This document shows, piece by piece, positions 36,208-45,943 of a stretch of 64,000 nucleotides of DNA. Source of the DNA: Thermoleophilaceae bacterium. Lineage in GTDB: Bacteria; Actinomycetota; Thermoleophilia; Solirubrobacterales; Thermoleophilaceae. Where the stretch lies: positions 1 to 64,000 of the forward strand of contig JAICJV010000009.1 in the NCBI GenBank assembly GCA_025928265.1, written 5' to 3'. Both the position numbers and the translations under genes were made by a program. The notes under the pieces are model-generated. The model was not told where the DNA came from and made no database searches. It worked only from the letters and a program-made list of their open reading frames with translations. Each line of letters begins with the position of its first letter. Position 1 is the stretch's first letter.

Positions 36208-36435
36208 TCAGGCCAGGCCCAGAAGCTCCGCCGCCTCCGCCGGATACGCGCGCAGCAGCTGTGACATGACCAGCTCGAGCAGGTCCACTCGCTCCGCGTT
36301 CACCTCGTCGATCCCCTTGCCCTGGCGCCAGCGGGTGACCTGCGCGGGGCTTACACCGAGCAGCTCGGCGAGCTTCCGCTGCGAGCGGAAGTCACGGCTG
36401 AGGGCTTCCACCTTCTGCGCGGTTGCGACGGGCAT
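36208..36435 (-). CDS. Small helix-turn-helix DNA-binding protein
   Basis: 75 aa, almost entirely one HTH: RKLAELLGVSPAQVTRWRQGKG as the DNA-binding unit, then a helical tail (VDLLELVMSQLLRAYPAEAAELLGLA) that may dimerise or bind a partner. It resembles the DNA-binding half of Xre-type antitoxins, but no toxin gene is adjacent. A 6-bp inverted repeat just upstream of its start suggests autorepression. The upstream DNA is A-rich compared with the surroundings. Confidence 0.72.
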   Translation of the reverse strand: MPVATAQKVEALSRDFRSQRKLAELLGVSPAQVTRWRQGKGIDEVNAERVDLLELVMSQLLRAYPAEAAELLGLA

Positions 36436-36449
36436 GCCATCAAAACTAA

Positions 36450-36468
36450 CGCAACGAAAAATGTTGCG
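36450..36468. promoter_or_regulatory. Candidate operator of the small HTH gene
   Basis: CGCAAC-GAAAAAT-GTTGCG is a perfect 6-bp inverted repeat with a 7-bp A/T-rich spacer, 15-33 bp upstream of the HTH start codon. A further GTTGCG half-site lies inside the gene start (36422-36427). Position and symmetry fit binding by a dimeric HTH protein. Confidence 0.45.
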
Positions 36469-36486
36469 CTGGCTATTTCCCTTGCC

Positions 36487-38193
36487 CTACAGCTGCTCCG
36501 CCACCCGCGCGAACAGCGCGCGGTGCAGCTTCACGTTCTCCTCGCGGTCGGTGCGGATCTCCACGAGTCCGGGCAGGCGCGCCGCATCGCGCACATCGTC
36601 CGCGCTCGCGGCCAGCGTGTAGGGCAGGTCCGCCAGCGCCGCCATGCGCTCGAGGTCCACGCCCGCGGGCGTGACGATGTGCTCCCGGTAGAGCCGCGGG
36701 TCCGCGGCGCCGGCCACCGGCAGGAAGTCGAAGATGCCGCCGCCGTCGTTGTTCAGGCAGACGATCGTGAGCTCGGCGCCCATCCGCTTCGCGGCGAGCA
36801 GCCCGCCGACGTCGTGCAGCAGTGCGATCTCGCCTGTCAGGAGCGTCACGCGCCCGCGCGTCGCCACCGCGGCGCCCGCCGCTGACGCCACCGTTCCGTC
36901 GATCCCATTGGCACCGCGGTTCGCCAGCACGTGCAGGCGTTTCTCGCGGCAGGGGAGGAACGTCTCGACATCGCGGATCGGCATCGACGACGCCACCCAG
37001 ACGACAGCCCCGTCTGCGGCAGCATCGACTGCCGCCACGAGCGCCTTCGGCTCGAACGGATCCGGAGTCGCGTCGAGGCATGGCCCCACGAGGTCGTCGG
37101 CCTCGCGCCAGCCGGCGAGCCACTCCTGCGCCGGCCGCCCATCAGCCTGCTCGAGACGCGCTGCGAGCGCGCGGCACAATGCGGCGGGCGCGGCCTGCAC
37201 GATCGTCTCGGCCGTGCGCGTGGGCTCGTGCCAGACGCCGTGCGGATCCACCAGCAGCTGCGGCGCCTCCGCCAGCCATGCCCGCAGTGGCTTCGATGTC
37301 GGGGTGTCGCCGATGCGCATCACGAGCCCCGGCCGGTGCGCGGCAGCCCACTCCTCGCTGCGCAGCAGGACGTCGTAGTGCGCGATCACGTGCGAGCGGT
37401 CATGGGGGCCGCAGCGGACGCCGGATATGGCGTCGGCGAGCACGGGCCAGCCGCACGCCGCAGCGAGCCGCGCAACGGGCTCGGCCACGTCCTCGTGCGC
37501 CGACCCCACGACGATCGCGCCCCGCGCCCCCTCCGGGATCCGGGCCGCCATCCCGTCGGCCAGACCCGCCGCGGCGGCCGACGCCGCCTCGTGCACCTGC
37601 ACCCACGGCCCGCCATCGGCTCGCCCCTCCCACAGTTCGGCATCGAAGGACTCGTCGGGCACGGGCGCGAGCGGCTCGCGCAGCGGGAAGTTGAGGTGCA
37701 CGACGCCCGGCCGCCCGCCGCGCGCGGTCTCGAATGCACGGCACGCGAGGGCACGGAGGTGGACCGCGGTGTCGCGCGTCGGCTCGTGGTTGCCGACCTC
37801 CACGAACCACTTGGCGAACGACCCGTAGATCTTGATCTGGTCGATCGCCTGGCCGGCGCCGGTCTCGCGTAGCTCCGGCGGGCGGTCGGCCGTCAACACG
37901 ATCAAGGGGACGCGTGCCTCGTGCGCCTCCACGACCGCCGGCATCAGATTCGCGGCCGCGCTTCCGGACGTGCAGGTGACCGCGACGGGCGTGTTGCTCG
38001 CCTTGGCCATCCCGAGCGCCGTGAAGCCCGCCGCGCGCTCGTCGATGACGGAGACGGCCTCGATCCGTGGGTCACCCGCCAGGGCCAGCGCCAGCGGCGC
38101 GTTTCGCGATCCCGGCGACGTCACGGCATGGCGCATCCCGCATCGCGCGAGCTCGTCGACGATCGTGAAGATCGGGGCGTAGGTCCGGTTCAT
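36487..38193 (-). CDS. menD: 2-succinyl-5-enolpyruvyl-6-hydroxy-3-cyclohexene-1-carboxylate synthase
   Basis: MenD is a ThDP enzyme that joins isochorismate and 2-oxoglutarate. The 568-aa protein has VTSPGSRNAPLALAL, TADRPPELRETGAGQAIDQ, IYGSFAKWFVEVG, and the ThDP/Mg region LLTGEIALLHDVGGLL...VCLNNDGGGIFDFLP. I use ATG 38193 (MNRTYAPIFTIVDELARCG), because the track's extra 19 residues overlap the divergent menH start region. Only 19 bp separate the two start codons. Confidence 0.94.
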   Translation of the reverse strand: MNRTYAPIFTIVDELARCGMRHAVTSPGSRNAPLALALAGDPRIEAVSVIDERAAGFTALGMAKASNTPVAVTCTSGSAAANLMPAVVEAHEARVPLIVLTADRPPELRETGAGQAIDQIKIYGSFAKWFVEVGNHEPTRDTAVHLRALACRAFETARGGRPGVVHLNFPLREPLAPVPDESFDAELWEGRADGGPWVQVHEAASAAAAGLADGMAARIPEGARGAIVVGSAHEDVAEPVARLAAACGWPVLADAISGVRCGPHDRSHVIAHYDVLLRSEEWAAAHRPGLVMRIGDTPTSKPLRAWLAEAPQLLVDPHGVWHEPTRTAETIVQAAPAALCRALAARLEQADGRPAQEWLAGWREADDLVGPCLDATPDPFEPKALVAAVDAAADGAVVWVASSMPIRDVETFLPCREKRLHVLANRGANGIDGTVASAAGAAVATRGRVTLLTGEIALLHDVGGLLAAKRMGAELTIVCLNNDGGGIFDFLPVAGAADPRLYREHIVTPAGVDLERMAALADLPYTLAASADDVRDAARLPGLVEIRTDREENVKLHRALFARVAEQL

Positions 38194-38212
38194 CTGGGCA
38201 TGATTGGGCGGG

Positions 38213-38953
38213 GTGGAGGCGCCGACCGTAACGTTCGTCCCCGGCTTCATGCAGCGGGGAGAGGCCTGGGAGCCGGTGGCAGCGCGGCTCGGCGCAAGCT
38301 ACCGCAGCAACTGTCTCGACTTCTCGACGTGGACCTTCGAGGAGCGGATCGGTGAGGTGCTGAACGCGACCGAGCCGGGCGGCGCCCTGGTCGGCTACTC
38401 GATGGGCGGCCGGCTCGCGCTGCACGCGGCGCTGTGCGATCCGCCGCGTTTCAGCGCGCTCGTCCTGGTGGGCGTCACGGCCGGCATCGAGAACCAGAGG
38501 GAACGCGAAGAGCGCCGCCGCTCGGACGAGTCGCTGGCCGAGTGGATGGAGCGCCGCTCGATCGAGGAGGTCGTCGACCGCTGGGAGCATCAGCCGGTCT
38601 TCGCGACGCAGTCGGCGACGGTCCGGGAGGGTCAGCGTCCCGGCCGGCTCAGCCATGATCCCGCGCGGCTCGCCGGCCTCCTGCGCAGCGCCGGCCAGGG
38701 TGCCAGCCCGCCGGTGTGGGAGCGGCTCGGCACCCTGAGCTGTCCCGTGCTGCTGACGGCGGGCGAGCAGGACCGTCGCTATGCCACCGCCGCACGCCGG
38801 ATGGCCGAGCACATCGAGGTCGCACGGGTGCGCCTCGTGAGCGACGCCGGCCACGCCCCCCAGCTCGAGGCGCCGGACGAGTTCGCCCGCCTTCTACGCG
38901 AGTTCCTCGACGAGCACCTCGGCCACGGCGCGGTCATCGACGGCGACGCCTAG
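38213..38953 (+). CDS. menH: MenH-like alpha/beta hydrolase (SHCHC synthase)
   Basis: 246 aa, predicted to eliminate pyruvate from the MenD product to give SHCHC. Nucleophile elbow VGYSMGGRLALHAAL, acid TAGEQDRRYA, and His in SDAGHAPQLEAP form the triad. PGFMQRGEAWEPV is the usual oxyanion-side loop. GTG 38213 is preferred to the track's TTG 38204. Divergent from menD and convergent with menC, overlapping the latter by 60 bp. Assignment rests on fold plus location; other hydrolase roles are possible. Confidence 0.82.
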   Translation: MEAPTVTFVPGFMQRGEAWEPVAARLGASYRSNCLDFSTWTFEERIGEVLNATEPGGALVGYSMGGRLALHAALCDPPRFSALVLVGVTAGIENQREREERRRSDESLAEWMERRSIEEVVDRWEHQPVFATQSATVREGQRPGRLSHDPARLAGLLRSAGQGASPPVWERLGTLSCPVLLTAGEQDRRYATAARRMAEHIEVARVRLVSDAGHAPQLEAPDEFARLLREFLDEHLGHGAVIDGDA

Positions 38954-39898
38954 CCCGGGGCCCTCCGGCACGTCCAGCAGCCCGTCGTGAGGAGGCGGCA
39001 GCGCGTGCGCGAGCGACGCGTCGAACAGCTCCAGCGTCGCCAGGCCGCAGGCCATCTGCACCCGCTCCGCCGCTGCCAGCTGAAGTGCCGCGGCGATGCC
39101 CCACGGGCCGTCGAGCGTGCTCGAGATGAAGGTGGCCACGCCGTGCTGCGACGCCTCTCGCAGCGCCTCGCGGGCTGCCCCGAAGCCCCCGCTCGGCGCC
39201 AGCTTCACGTTCACGACGTCGCAGGCGCCCGCCGCGACCGCCGCGCGCACGTCGGCGGGCGTGGCCACGGACTCGTCGGCTGCCACCGGCACGCTCACCA
39301 CTCGCCGCACCTCGGCCATCTCCTCGAGCGTCCGGCACGGCTGCTCCACGAGCTGGATGTCGAACTGCGCGAGCTCGCTGATCGCGGCGACCGCCTGCTC
39401 GGCCGTCCACGCGCCGTTCGCGTCCAGCCGGATCGCAGGCCAGGGGCCGACCGCCAGCCGGACCGCCGCCACGCGCTCCAGGTCGTCGGGGAGGCCGACC
39501 TTCACCTTGAAGCAGGAGAAGCCCTCGCGCACGCCCGCTGCGGCACGCGCCGCCACCTCCTCGGGAGGCCCGGCGCCCAGCGTGCGGTTCACCGCGATCG
39601 CCTCCGCGCCCGGCTCGCCCAGCGGCCGTCCCGCGCGGCGCGCCTCGAGGTCGAGCTGCGCCATCTCCTCGGCGGTGCGCGCGTGCGGCGGTCCCGGCGT
39701 GCCGGCGAGCAGTGCCTCGGCCACGTCGTCGACCGATACACCGTCGTAGGACGGCAGCGGCGCCGCCTCGCCGTAGCCGACCGCGCCGTCGTCGTCCTCG
39801 AGCCTCAGCAGCACCAGCTCGCGCGCGGTGATCAACCCGTTCGCTGTGGCAAAGGGCTCGCGCAGCGGGATCGACAGGCGCGCGAGCGAGCGCCTCAC
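38894..39898 (-). CDS. menC: o-Succinylbenzoate synthase
   Basis: A 334-aa enolase-superfamily enzyme that dehydrates SHCHC to o-succinylbenzoate. Family residues: FKVKVGL (KxK catalytic Lys), AIRLDANGAW, LVEQPCRTLEE and PVAADESVAT as the three metal ligands, and VVNVKLAPSGGFG with the second catalytic Lys. The start is GTG 39898, in a GTGA overlap with menA; the track ORF begins far upstream inside menA in another frame. Its 3' end overlaps convergent menH by 60 bp. Confidence 0.93.
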   Translation of the reverse strand: MRRSLARLSIPLREPFATANGLITARELVLLRLEDDDGAVGYGEAAPLPSYDGVSVDDVAEALLAGTPGPPHARTAEEMAQLDLEARRAGRPLGEPGAEAIAVNRTLGAGPPEEVAARAAAGVREGFSCFKVKVGLPDDLERVAAVRLAVGPWPAIRLDANGAWTAEQAVAAISELAQFDIQLVEQPCRTLEEMAEVRRVVSVPVAADESVATPADVRAAVAAGACDVVNVKLAPSGGFGAAREALREASQHGVATFISSTLDGPWGIAAALQLAAAERVQMACGLATLELFDASLAHALPPPHDGLLDVPEGPGLGVAVDDRAVAEVLVEELA

Positions 39899-40776
39899 GA
39901 CGCCAGGACCCCCGCGGCCAGCAGGATCGAGTAGAGCGCGAGCAGTCGTCCGGTGCCGGCGAGCGCGCCGTTCAGCGAGGGTCCGTCGGTGCGCGTGCCC
40001 ACGACCCCGTGCAGCCGCAGCGCCAGCGGAACGGTGAGGAGGCTCAGCAGGATCCAGGCCGTCAGCCCGCCCGCGATCCAGATCGCTATCGGCGCGACGT
40101 ACGCGAGCGCGAGCATCGCCGTGAACAGCCGCCGCGTGCTCGCCCGCCCGAGCTTGACGGCGAGGGTGCGCTTGCCGGCGCGCCGGTCGGTGTCGATGTC
40201 GCGCACGTTGTTCACCACGAGGATCGCCGACGCCAGCAAACCGACCGGTATCGAGAGGGCGAACGCCTCCCATTCGAGGTCCTCGACCTGCACGAAGTAC
40301 GAGCCGACGACCGCCACGACGCCGAAGAAGAGGAACACGAACAGCTCCCCGAGCCCCTCGTAGCCGTACGGCTTCGGGCCGCCGGTGTAGAGCACGCCCG
40401 CGGCGATCGACGCGGCGCCCACCAGCAGGAGCTGCCAGCCCGCGACCGCGACGAGATAGGCGCCCGCCGCAACCGCCACGCCGAACGCGACATAGGTACC
40501 CAGCAGGACCTGCCGCGGCGGCATGAGGCCGCCGGCCGTCACGCGCACCGGGCCGAGGCGATCCTCGGTGTCGGCGCCCCGCCGCGCGTCCGAATAGTCG
40601 TTCGCCAGATTCGTGCCGATCTGGATGAAGATCGACCCGATCAGCGCGCACGCGAAGCGCAGCGGCTTGAACGTGCCCTCGCTCTGGGCGAGGGCGGTGC
40701 CCACGAGCACGGGTGCGACGGCAGCCGGGAGCGTCCGCGGCCGCGCGGCGACGGCCCAGAGGCGCAGGGCCCCCAC
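39895..40776 (-). CDS. menA: 1,4-Dihydroxy-2-naphthoate polyprenyltransferase
   Basis: A 293-aa UbiA-family membrane enzyme that prenylates DHNA. Two Asp-rich Mg-diphosphate motifs are clear: NLANDYSDARRGADTED and VVNNVRDIDTDRRAGKRTLAV. N-terminal LWAVAARPRTLPAAVAPVLVGTAL is typical. About nine hydrophobic segments. GTG start 4 bp after the menB stop and GTGA overlap with menC, so menB-menA-menC form one minus-strand operon. Confidence 0.95.
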   Translation of the reverse strand: MGALRLWAVAARPRTLPAAVAPVLVGTALAQSEGTFKPLRFACALIGSIFIQIGTNLANDYSDARRGADTEDRLGPVRVTAGGLMPPRQVLLGTYVAFGVAVAAGAYLVAVAGWQLLLVGAASIAAGVLYTGGPKPYGYEGLGELFVFLFFGVVAVVGSYFVQVEDLEWEAFALSIPVGLLASAILVVNNVRDIDTDRRAGKRTLAVKLGRASTRRLFTAMLALAYVAPIAIWIAGGLTAWILLSLLTVPLALRLHGVVGTRTDGPSLNGALAGTGRLLALYSILLAAGVLAS

Positions 40777-40780
40777 CAGC

Positions 40781-41638
40781 TCAGGGGCGCTTCGGGAATC
40801 TGCCGAAGTCGGGCTTGCGCTTCTCGCGGTAGGCGTCGCGTCCCTCCTGCGCCTCCTCGGATGCGTAGAAGAGGAGGTTGGTGTCGTGTGCGAGCAACTG
40901 GATCCCGGCGAGGCCGTCCTCCGAGGCGTTGAAGCTCGCCTTGAGGAGTCGCAGGGCGAACGGCGACATCTGCAGCATCTCGCGACACCACTGCACCGTC
41001 TCCTCTTCCAGCTGCTCGACTGGCACGACCCGGTTTACGAGTCCCATATCCAGCGCCTGCTGCGCGTCGTACTGGCGGCAGAGGAACCAGATCTCCTTCG
41101 CCTTCTTGGTCCCGACGAGGTTGGCCAGCGCGCCCGCGCCGAAGCCGCCGTCGAAGCTGCCGACCCGGGGGCCTGCCTGGCCGAAGCGCGCGTTGTCGGC
41201 GGCGATCGTGAGGTCGCAGACCACGTGCAGGACGTGGCCGCCGCCCACCGCGTAGCCCGCGACCATCGCGATGATCGGCTTCGGCAGGCGGCGCATCTGC
41301 ACGTGCAGGTCGGTCACGTGGAAGCGGCCCACGCCGCGCTGGGCGGCCGCGTCGTCGCCCACGTAGCCGGTGTCGCCGCGCACGCGCTGGTCGCCGCCCG
41401 AGCAGAACGCGCGCGATCCCTCGCCGGTGAGGATGATCACGCCGATGTCGATGTCCTCGCGGGCGCGCTCGAGAGCGTCGGCGATCTCGACGATCGTCTG
41501 CGGCCGGAACGCGTTGTGCACGTCCGGACGGTCGATCGTGATCTTCGCGATGCCCTCCGCTGTCTCGTAGCGGATGTCGTTGTAGTCGCCCGCGGACTGC
41601 CAGTCGGCGGCGGGTCTTATCTCCTGAGTGGTCGCCAT
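40781..41638 (-). CDS. menB: 1,4-Dihydroxy-2-naphthoyl-CoA synthase
   Basis: A 285-aa crotonase-fold enzyme that cyclises o-succinylbenzoyl-CoA. Oxyanion-hole segments [11 protein letters not shown] and [20 protein letters not shown], plus [18 protein letters not shown], are characteristic of MenB, and the C-terminal [22 protein letters not shown] closes the active site. ATG start; leads menB-menA-menC. Divergent from menE with about 20 bp between starts. Confidence 0.96.
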   Translation of the reverse strand: MATTQEIRPAADWQSAGDYNDIRYETAEGIAKITIDRPDVHNAFRPQTIVEIADALERAREDIDIGVIILTGEGSRAFCSGGDQRVRGDTGYVGDDAAAQRGVGRFHVTDLHVQMRRLPKPIIAMVAGYAVGGGHVLHVVCDLTIAADNARFGQAGPRVGSFDGGFGAGALANLVGTKKAKEIWFLCRQYDAQQALDMGLVNRVVPVEQLEEETVQWCREMLQMSPFALRLLKASFNASEDGLAGIQLLAHDTNLLFYASEEAQEGRDAYREKRKPDFGRFPKRP

Positions 41639-41658
41639 GGCGCGCCTACGATAAAGCT

Positions 41659-42912
41659 CTGGACGACTGGCTCACTCTCAGGGCGCGTACGCACGCCGAC
41701 AGGCCGGCGATCGTCGCGGGTGGCCGAACGGTCATGTATGCCGAGCTCGACGACCTCGCGACGGTCGCCGCGCGGCGGCTCGCGGCCCTCGGCGCCGCGG
41801 CCGGCGATCGCGTGGCCACGACCCTTCCACCGGGGCTCGAGTTCGCCGCGCTCATGCACGCGCTGCCGCGGCTCGGCGTCGTGTTCGTCCCGCTAAACCT
41901 GCGTGACCCGCAGCTGTCCGTCGAGGCGACGCTCGTGGTGGGCGAGCCGCTCGCGGGCGCCGAGGCGGACGTCGAGCTGCGTTCAGAGGTCGACCCGGAC
42001 GAGGTGGCCGTGATCATCCACACGTCGGGCACGACCTCTCGCCCCAAGCCGATCGGGCTGACGTTCGGAAATTTCCACGCGAGCGCGATGGCCTCTGCCT
42101 GGAACCTCGGCGTCGACCCCGACGACCGCTGGCTGTGCGCGATGCCGCTCTTCCACGTCGGCGGCCTGTCGATCCTCACGCGCTCCGCCATCTACGGCAC
42201 GTGTGCGGTGATCCACGAGCGCTTCGACGTCGAGCGGATGAAGGAGTCGCTGGAGTCCGGCGAGGCCACGCTCGTCTCCGTCGTGGCCACGATGCTCCGC
42301 CGTCTGCGGGCCGCGGGCCTGCGGACTGCTCCGTCCCTGCGCGCCGCCTTGGTCGGCGGCGGTCCGGTGCCGCGCGACCTCATCGACTGGGGCGCCGAGG
42401 TGGGCATTCCGTTCGTCCCCACCTACGGCATGACCGAGACCTGCTCCCAGATCGCCACGCCGAAGCTGCTGCCCGGGGTGGAGGTGGAGACGAGCGACGA
42501 CCGGGAACTGCTCGTGCGCGGCCCGATGGTCGCGCCGGGCGCGATCTCCCAGGACGGCTGGCTGCACACCGGCGACCGCGGCCATGTGGACCCCGACGGC
42601 ACCCTCCACGTGGAGGGCCGGATCAAGGACACGATCGTGACCGGCGGCGAGAACGTGGCCGCGCCGGAGGTGGAGGAGGCGCTCCTCTCGCACCCGGGCG
42701 TGGAAGACGCGGCGGTGGCCGGGCGACCCGACGACGAGTGGGGCGAGATCGTCGTGGCCTACGTGGTCGCGCGCAACGGCGTGACCGACGACGACCTGAT
42801 CGCCCACTGCCGCGAACGACTGGCCGGCTACAAGGTGCCGCGCAGGATCGAGCGGATCGACGAGATCCCCCGAACGGCGAGTGGCAAGGCCCTGAAGGGA
42901 CGCCTGAGCTGA
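41659..42912 (+). CDS. menE: o-Succinylbenzoate-CoA ligase
   Basis: An ANL-family enzyme that activates o-succinylbenzoate with ATP and Co[18 protein letters not shown] is the P-loop, with [57 protein letters not shown] and the terminal [13 protein letters not shown] holding the catalytic Lys. The track's ATG (41734) drops a conserved-looking N-terminus ([20 protein letters not shown]). In-frame extension meets no ATG/GTG/TTG; CTG 41659 (417 aa) just after a TACGAT box is my tentative start. Function is certain, start is not. Confidence 0.9.
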   Translation: MDDWLTLRARTHADRPAIVAGGRTVMYAELDDLATVAARRLAALGAAAGDRVATTLPPGLEFAALMHALPRLGVVFVPLNLRDPQLSVEATLVVGEPLAGAEADVELRSEVDPDEVAVIIHTSGTTSRPKPIGLTFGNFHASAMASAWNLGVDPDDRWLCAMPLFHVGGLSILTRSAIYGTCAVIHERFDVERMKESLESGEATLVSVVATMLRRLRAAGLRTAPSLRAALVGGGPVPRDLIDWGAEVGIPFVPTYGMTETCSQIATPKLLPGVEVETSDDRELLVRGPMVAPGAISQDGWLHTGDRGHVDPDGTLHVEGRIKDTIVTGGENVAAPEVEEALLSHPGVEDAAVAGRPDDEWGEIVVAYVVARNGVTDDDLIAHCRERLAGYKVPRRIERIDEIPRTASGKALKGRLS

Positions 42913-42917
42913 GCGCC

Positions 42918-42959
42918 GCCCTCTGCGGGCTGCGGGCTGCCCTCTGCGGGCTGCGGGCC
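42918..42959. repeat. 21-bp tandem repeat upstream of ilvC
   Basis: Two adjacent copies of GCCCTCTGCGGGCTGCGGGCT (42918-42938, 42939-42959) differ at the last base only. They fill most of the menE-ilvC gap and end next to the ilvC -10 box. A tandem binding site or slippage-generated spacer is possible. Confidence 0.8.
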
Positions 42960-42961
42960 GC

Positions 42962-42967
42962 TAATAC
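42962..42967 (+). promoter_or_regulatory. Putative -10 box (TAATAC) of ilvC
   Basis: TAATAC ends nine bases before the ilvC ATG at 42977 and no Shine-Dalgarno is present, suggesting a leaderless or near-leaderless ilvC transcript. The -35 position falls inside the 21-bp repeat and shows no consensus. Confidence 0.45.
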
Positions 42968-42976
42968 AGTCAGCCC

Positions 42977-43966
<990 letters not shown>

Positions 43967-43971
43967 GCGTA

Positions 43972-44000
43972 TTGACGTCCGTCTGGGAGGGCGCTTAAGG
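43972..44000 (+). promoter_or_regulatory. Putative promoter of the DUF4389-type gene
   Basis: TTGACG (43972-43977) and TTAAGG (43995-44000) are separated by 17 bp, the best -35/-10 pair I see in the window. It starts 5 bp after the ilvC stop. The spacing argues for GTG 44009 over GTG 44000 as the start of the next gene. Confidence 0.5.
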
Positions 44001-44008
44001 TGGCCGAC

Positions 44009-44695
44009 GTGTCCACTCCAGAGCCGCCTTCCCAGCCGCCGTCACTACCGCCCCAGCAGCCCGGTGCCACCGCGCAGCCCGGCCAGCCGCCCGCGCCTTA
44101 CGGCGGCACAGATGTCGGTCCGGTCGGCTATCCGGTCCACTACGAGGCCGACTACCCGCAGGCAGGCATCGCGCGCTGGCGGCCGTTCGTCCAGGGTTGG
44201 CTGCTGCCGATCCCGCACTGGTTCGCGCTGCTCTTCGTGGGCATCGCGGCGTACTGCGTGATCATCGTGTCGTGGTTCGCCGTCCTCTTCACGGGCAAGT
44301 ACCCGGAGGGCATGTTCAACTTCGTCGCCGGCACGTTGAGGTGGGCGAATCGCGTCACGGCGTACAGCTACCTCATGACCGAGGAGTACCCGCCGTTCTC
44401 GATGGCCGAGGAGCCGCAGTACCCGATCCGGACGCAGTTCCAGTACCCGGAGAAGATCGACCGCTGGCGCCCGCTCGTGCAGTGGCTGCTCGCGATCCCG
44501 CACTTCGTCGCGCTGTGGTTCGTGGCGATCGGCGCGCTCATCGCGTTCGTCATCGCATGGTTCGCGATCGTCTTCACGAAGAGCTTCCCTGAGAGCCTTT
44601 TCAACTTCATGGCGGGCTACATGCGCTGGAACACGCGGGTGGTCGCGTACTACCTCTGGATGACCGAGGAGTACCCGCCGTTCGGCCTGCGCTGA
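44009..44695 (+). CDS. DUF4389-type membrane protein with two repeated modules
   Basis: 228 aa. A Pro/Gln-rich N-terminus precedes two copies of one module: RWRPFVQGWLLPIPHWFALLF...YPEGMFNF...YSYLMTEEYPPF, then RWRPLVQWLLAIPHFVALWF...FPESLFNF...YYLWMTEEYPPF. Each has two hydrophobic segments, giving about four in all. I associate this pattern with DUF4389; the function is unknown. GTG 44000 is an alternative start but lies inside the likely -10 box. Confidence 0.8.
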   Translation: MSTPEPPSQPPSLPPQQPGATAQPGQPPAPYGGTDVGPVGYPVHYEADYPQAGIARWRPFVQGWLLPIPHWFALLFVGIAAYCVIIVSWFAVLFTGKYPEGMFNFVAGTLRWANRVTAYSYLMTEEYPPFSMAEEPQYPIRTQFQYPEKIDRWRPLVQWLLAIPHFVALWFVAIGALIAFVIAWFAIVFTKSFPESLFNFMAGYMRWNTRVVAYYLWMTEEYPPFGLR

Positions 44696-44749
44696 GCGCC
44701 TGGCGTCGCACCGGTAGCAGCCGGGCCTTTCGCTATCGTGGCCCGCCGC

Positions 44750-45943
44750 ATGCCCGAGGCGAATCCGTACATCAAGCAGTACCTCATGGCGGCCGGCCCG
44801 ACGCCGATTCCGCCCAAGGTCTCGCAGATCCAGGCCGAGCCGATCCTGTACCACCGCGCGCCCGCGTTCGTGGAGATCTACGCGCGCGTGCTCAGCCGGC
44901 TGAAGACGGTCTTCCAGACCCAGAACGAGGTGCTCACGTTCGCTGCCTCCGGCTCGGGCGGCATGGAGTCTGCCGTCGCCAACCTGGTCCGCCCCGGCAC
45001 CAAGGTGCTGGTCGCCTCGTGCGGCAAGTTCGGCGAGCGCTGGGCCGAGCTGGCCGAGGCATACGGCGCCGATCTCGTCCACTGGGACGCCGGCTGGGGC
45101 AACCGTGTCGAGCCGAACGAGCTCGAGCAGAAGCTGTCCGAGAATGCCGGCACCGAGATCGTCTACACGACGCTGTCGGAGACCTCGACGGGAGTCGTCA
45201 ACGACGTCCAGGCGCTCACCGAGGTCGTGCACAACGCCGGCGCGCTGATCGCCGTCGACGCCGTCTCCGGCCTCGGCGCCGTACCGCTGCGCCAGGACGA
45301 CTGGGGCGTCGACGTGGTCGCCGCCGGTTCGCAGAAGGCGCTGATGTGCCCGCCGGGCCTCGGCTTCGCATCCGCCAACCAGGCCGCGCTCGATCGCGCC
45401 GCCGAGCACGCCGGACGGGGCCGCTACTACTTCGACTGGCACAAGACTCTCAAGGGCCAGAGGAAGGACCCGCCCGACAGCCCGTTCACGCCGGCCGTCT
45501 CCATCTTCATGGCGCTCGACGTGGCGCTCGAGATGATCGAGGAGGAGGGGCTCGAGCACGTCTTCGAGCGCCACCGCGTCCTCGGCCGTGCAACGCGCGC
45601 GGCGATCAAGGGAATCGACCTCGAGATCTTCGGGCCCGAGGACGAGAACTCGAACGTCGTCACCGCGGCCAAGCTCCCCGAGTCGATCGACGGCGGCAAG
45701 GTTCCCAAGCTCATGCGCGACAAGTACGGGATCACGATCGCCGGCGGCCAGAACCAGCTCAAGGGCAAGATCGCGCGCATCGCGCACACCGGCTACTTCG
45801 GTGCCTTCGACATCCTCACCACCGTCGCGGCGTTCGAGATGACGCTGCGCGAGCTCGGCCACGAGCTCGAGCTCGGCGCCGGCGTCGCCGCGGCCCAGGC
45901 CGTCTTCCTCGAGGCCGGCGTTCCGGCCGCCACGCCGGCGTGA
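44750..45943 (+). CDS. Class V aminotransferase (serine/alanine-glyoxylate type)
   Basis: A 397-aa PLP enzyme. LMAAGPTPIPPKV at the N-terminus, VLTFAASGSGGMESAVANLV, ALIAVDAVSGLGAVPL with the PLP-ring Asp, and AAGSQKALMCPPGLGF with the Schiff-base Lys. Sequence type is serine-glyoxylate/alanine-glyoxylate aminotransferase, but its overlap with serA (GTGA) points to serine synthesis, possibly as phosphoserine aminotransferase. ATG 44750 is used; TATCGT lies 10 bp upstream. GTG 44738 is the alternative. Confidence 0.9.
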   Translation: MPEANPYIKQYLMAAGPTPIPPKVSQIQAEPILYHRAPAFVEIYARVLSRLKTVFQTQNEVLTFAASGSGGMESAVANLVRPGTKVLVASCGKFGERWAELAEAYGADLVHWDAGWGNRVEPNELEQKLSENAGTEIVYTTLSETSTGVVNDVQALTEVVHNAGALIAVDAVSGLGAVPLRQDDWGVDVVAAGSQKALMCPPGLGFASANQAALDRAAEHAGRGRYYFDWHKTLKGQRKDPPDSPFTPAVSIFMALDVALEMIEEEGLEHVFERHRVLGRATRAAIKGIDLEIFGPEDENSNVVTAAKLPESIDGGKVPKLMRDKYGITIAGGQNQLKGKIARIAHTGYFGAFDILTTVAAFEMTLRELGHELELGAGVAAAQAVFLEAGVPAATPA

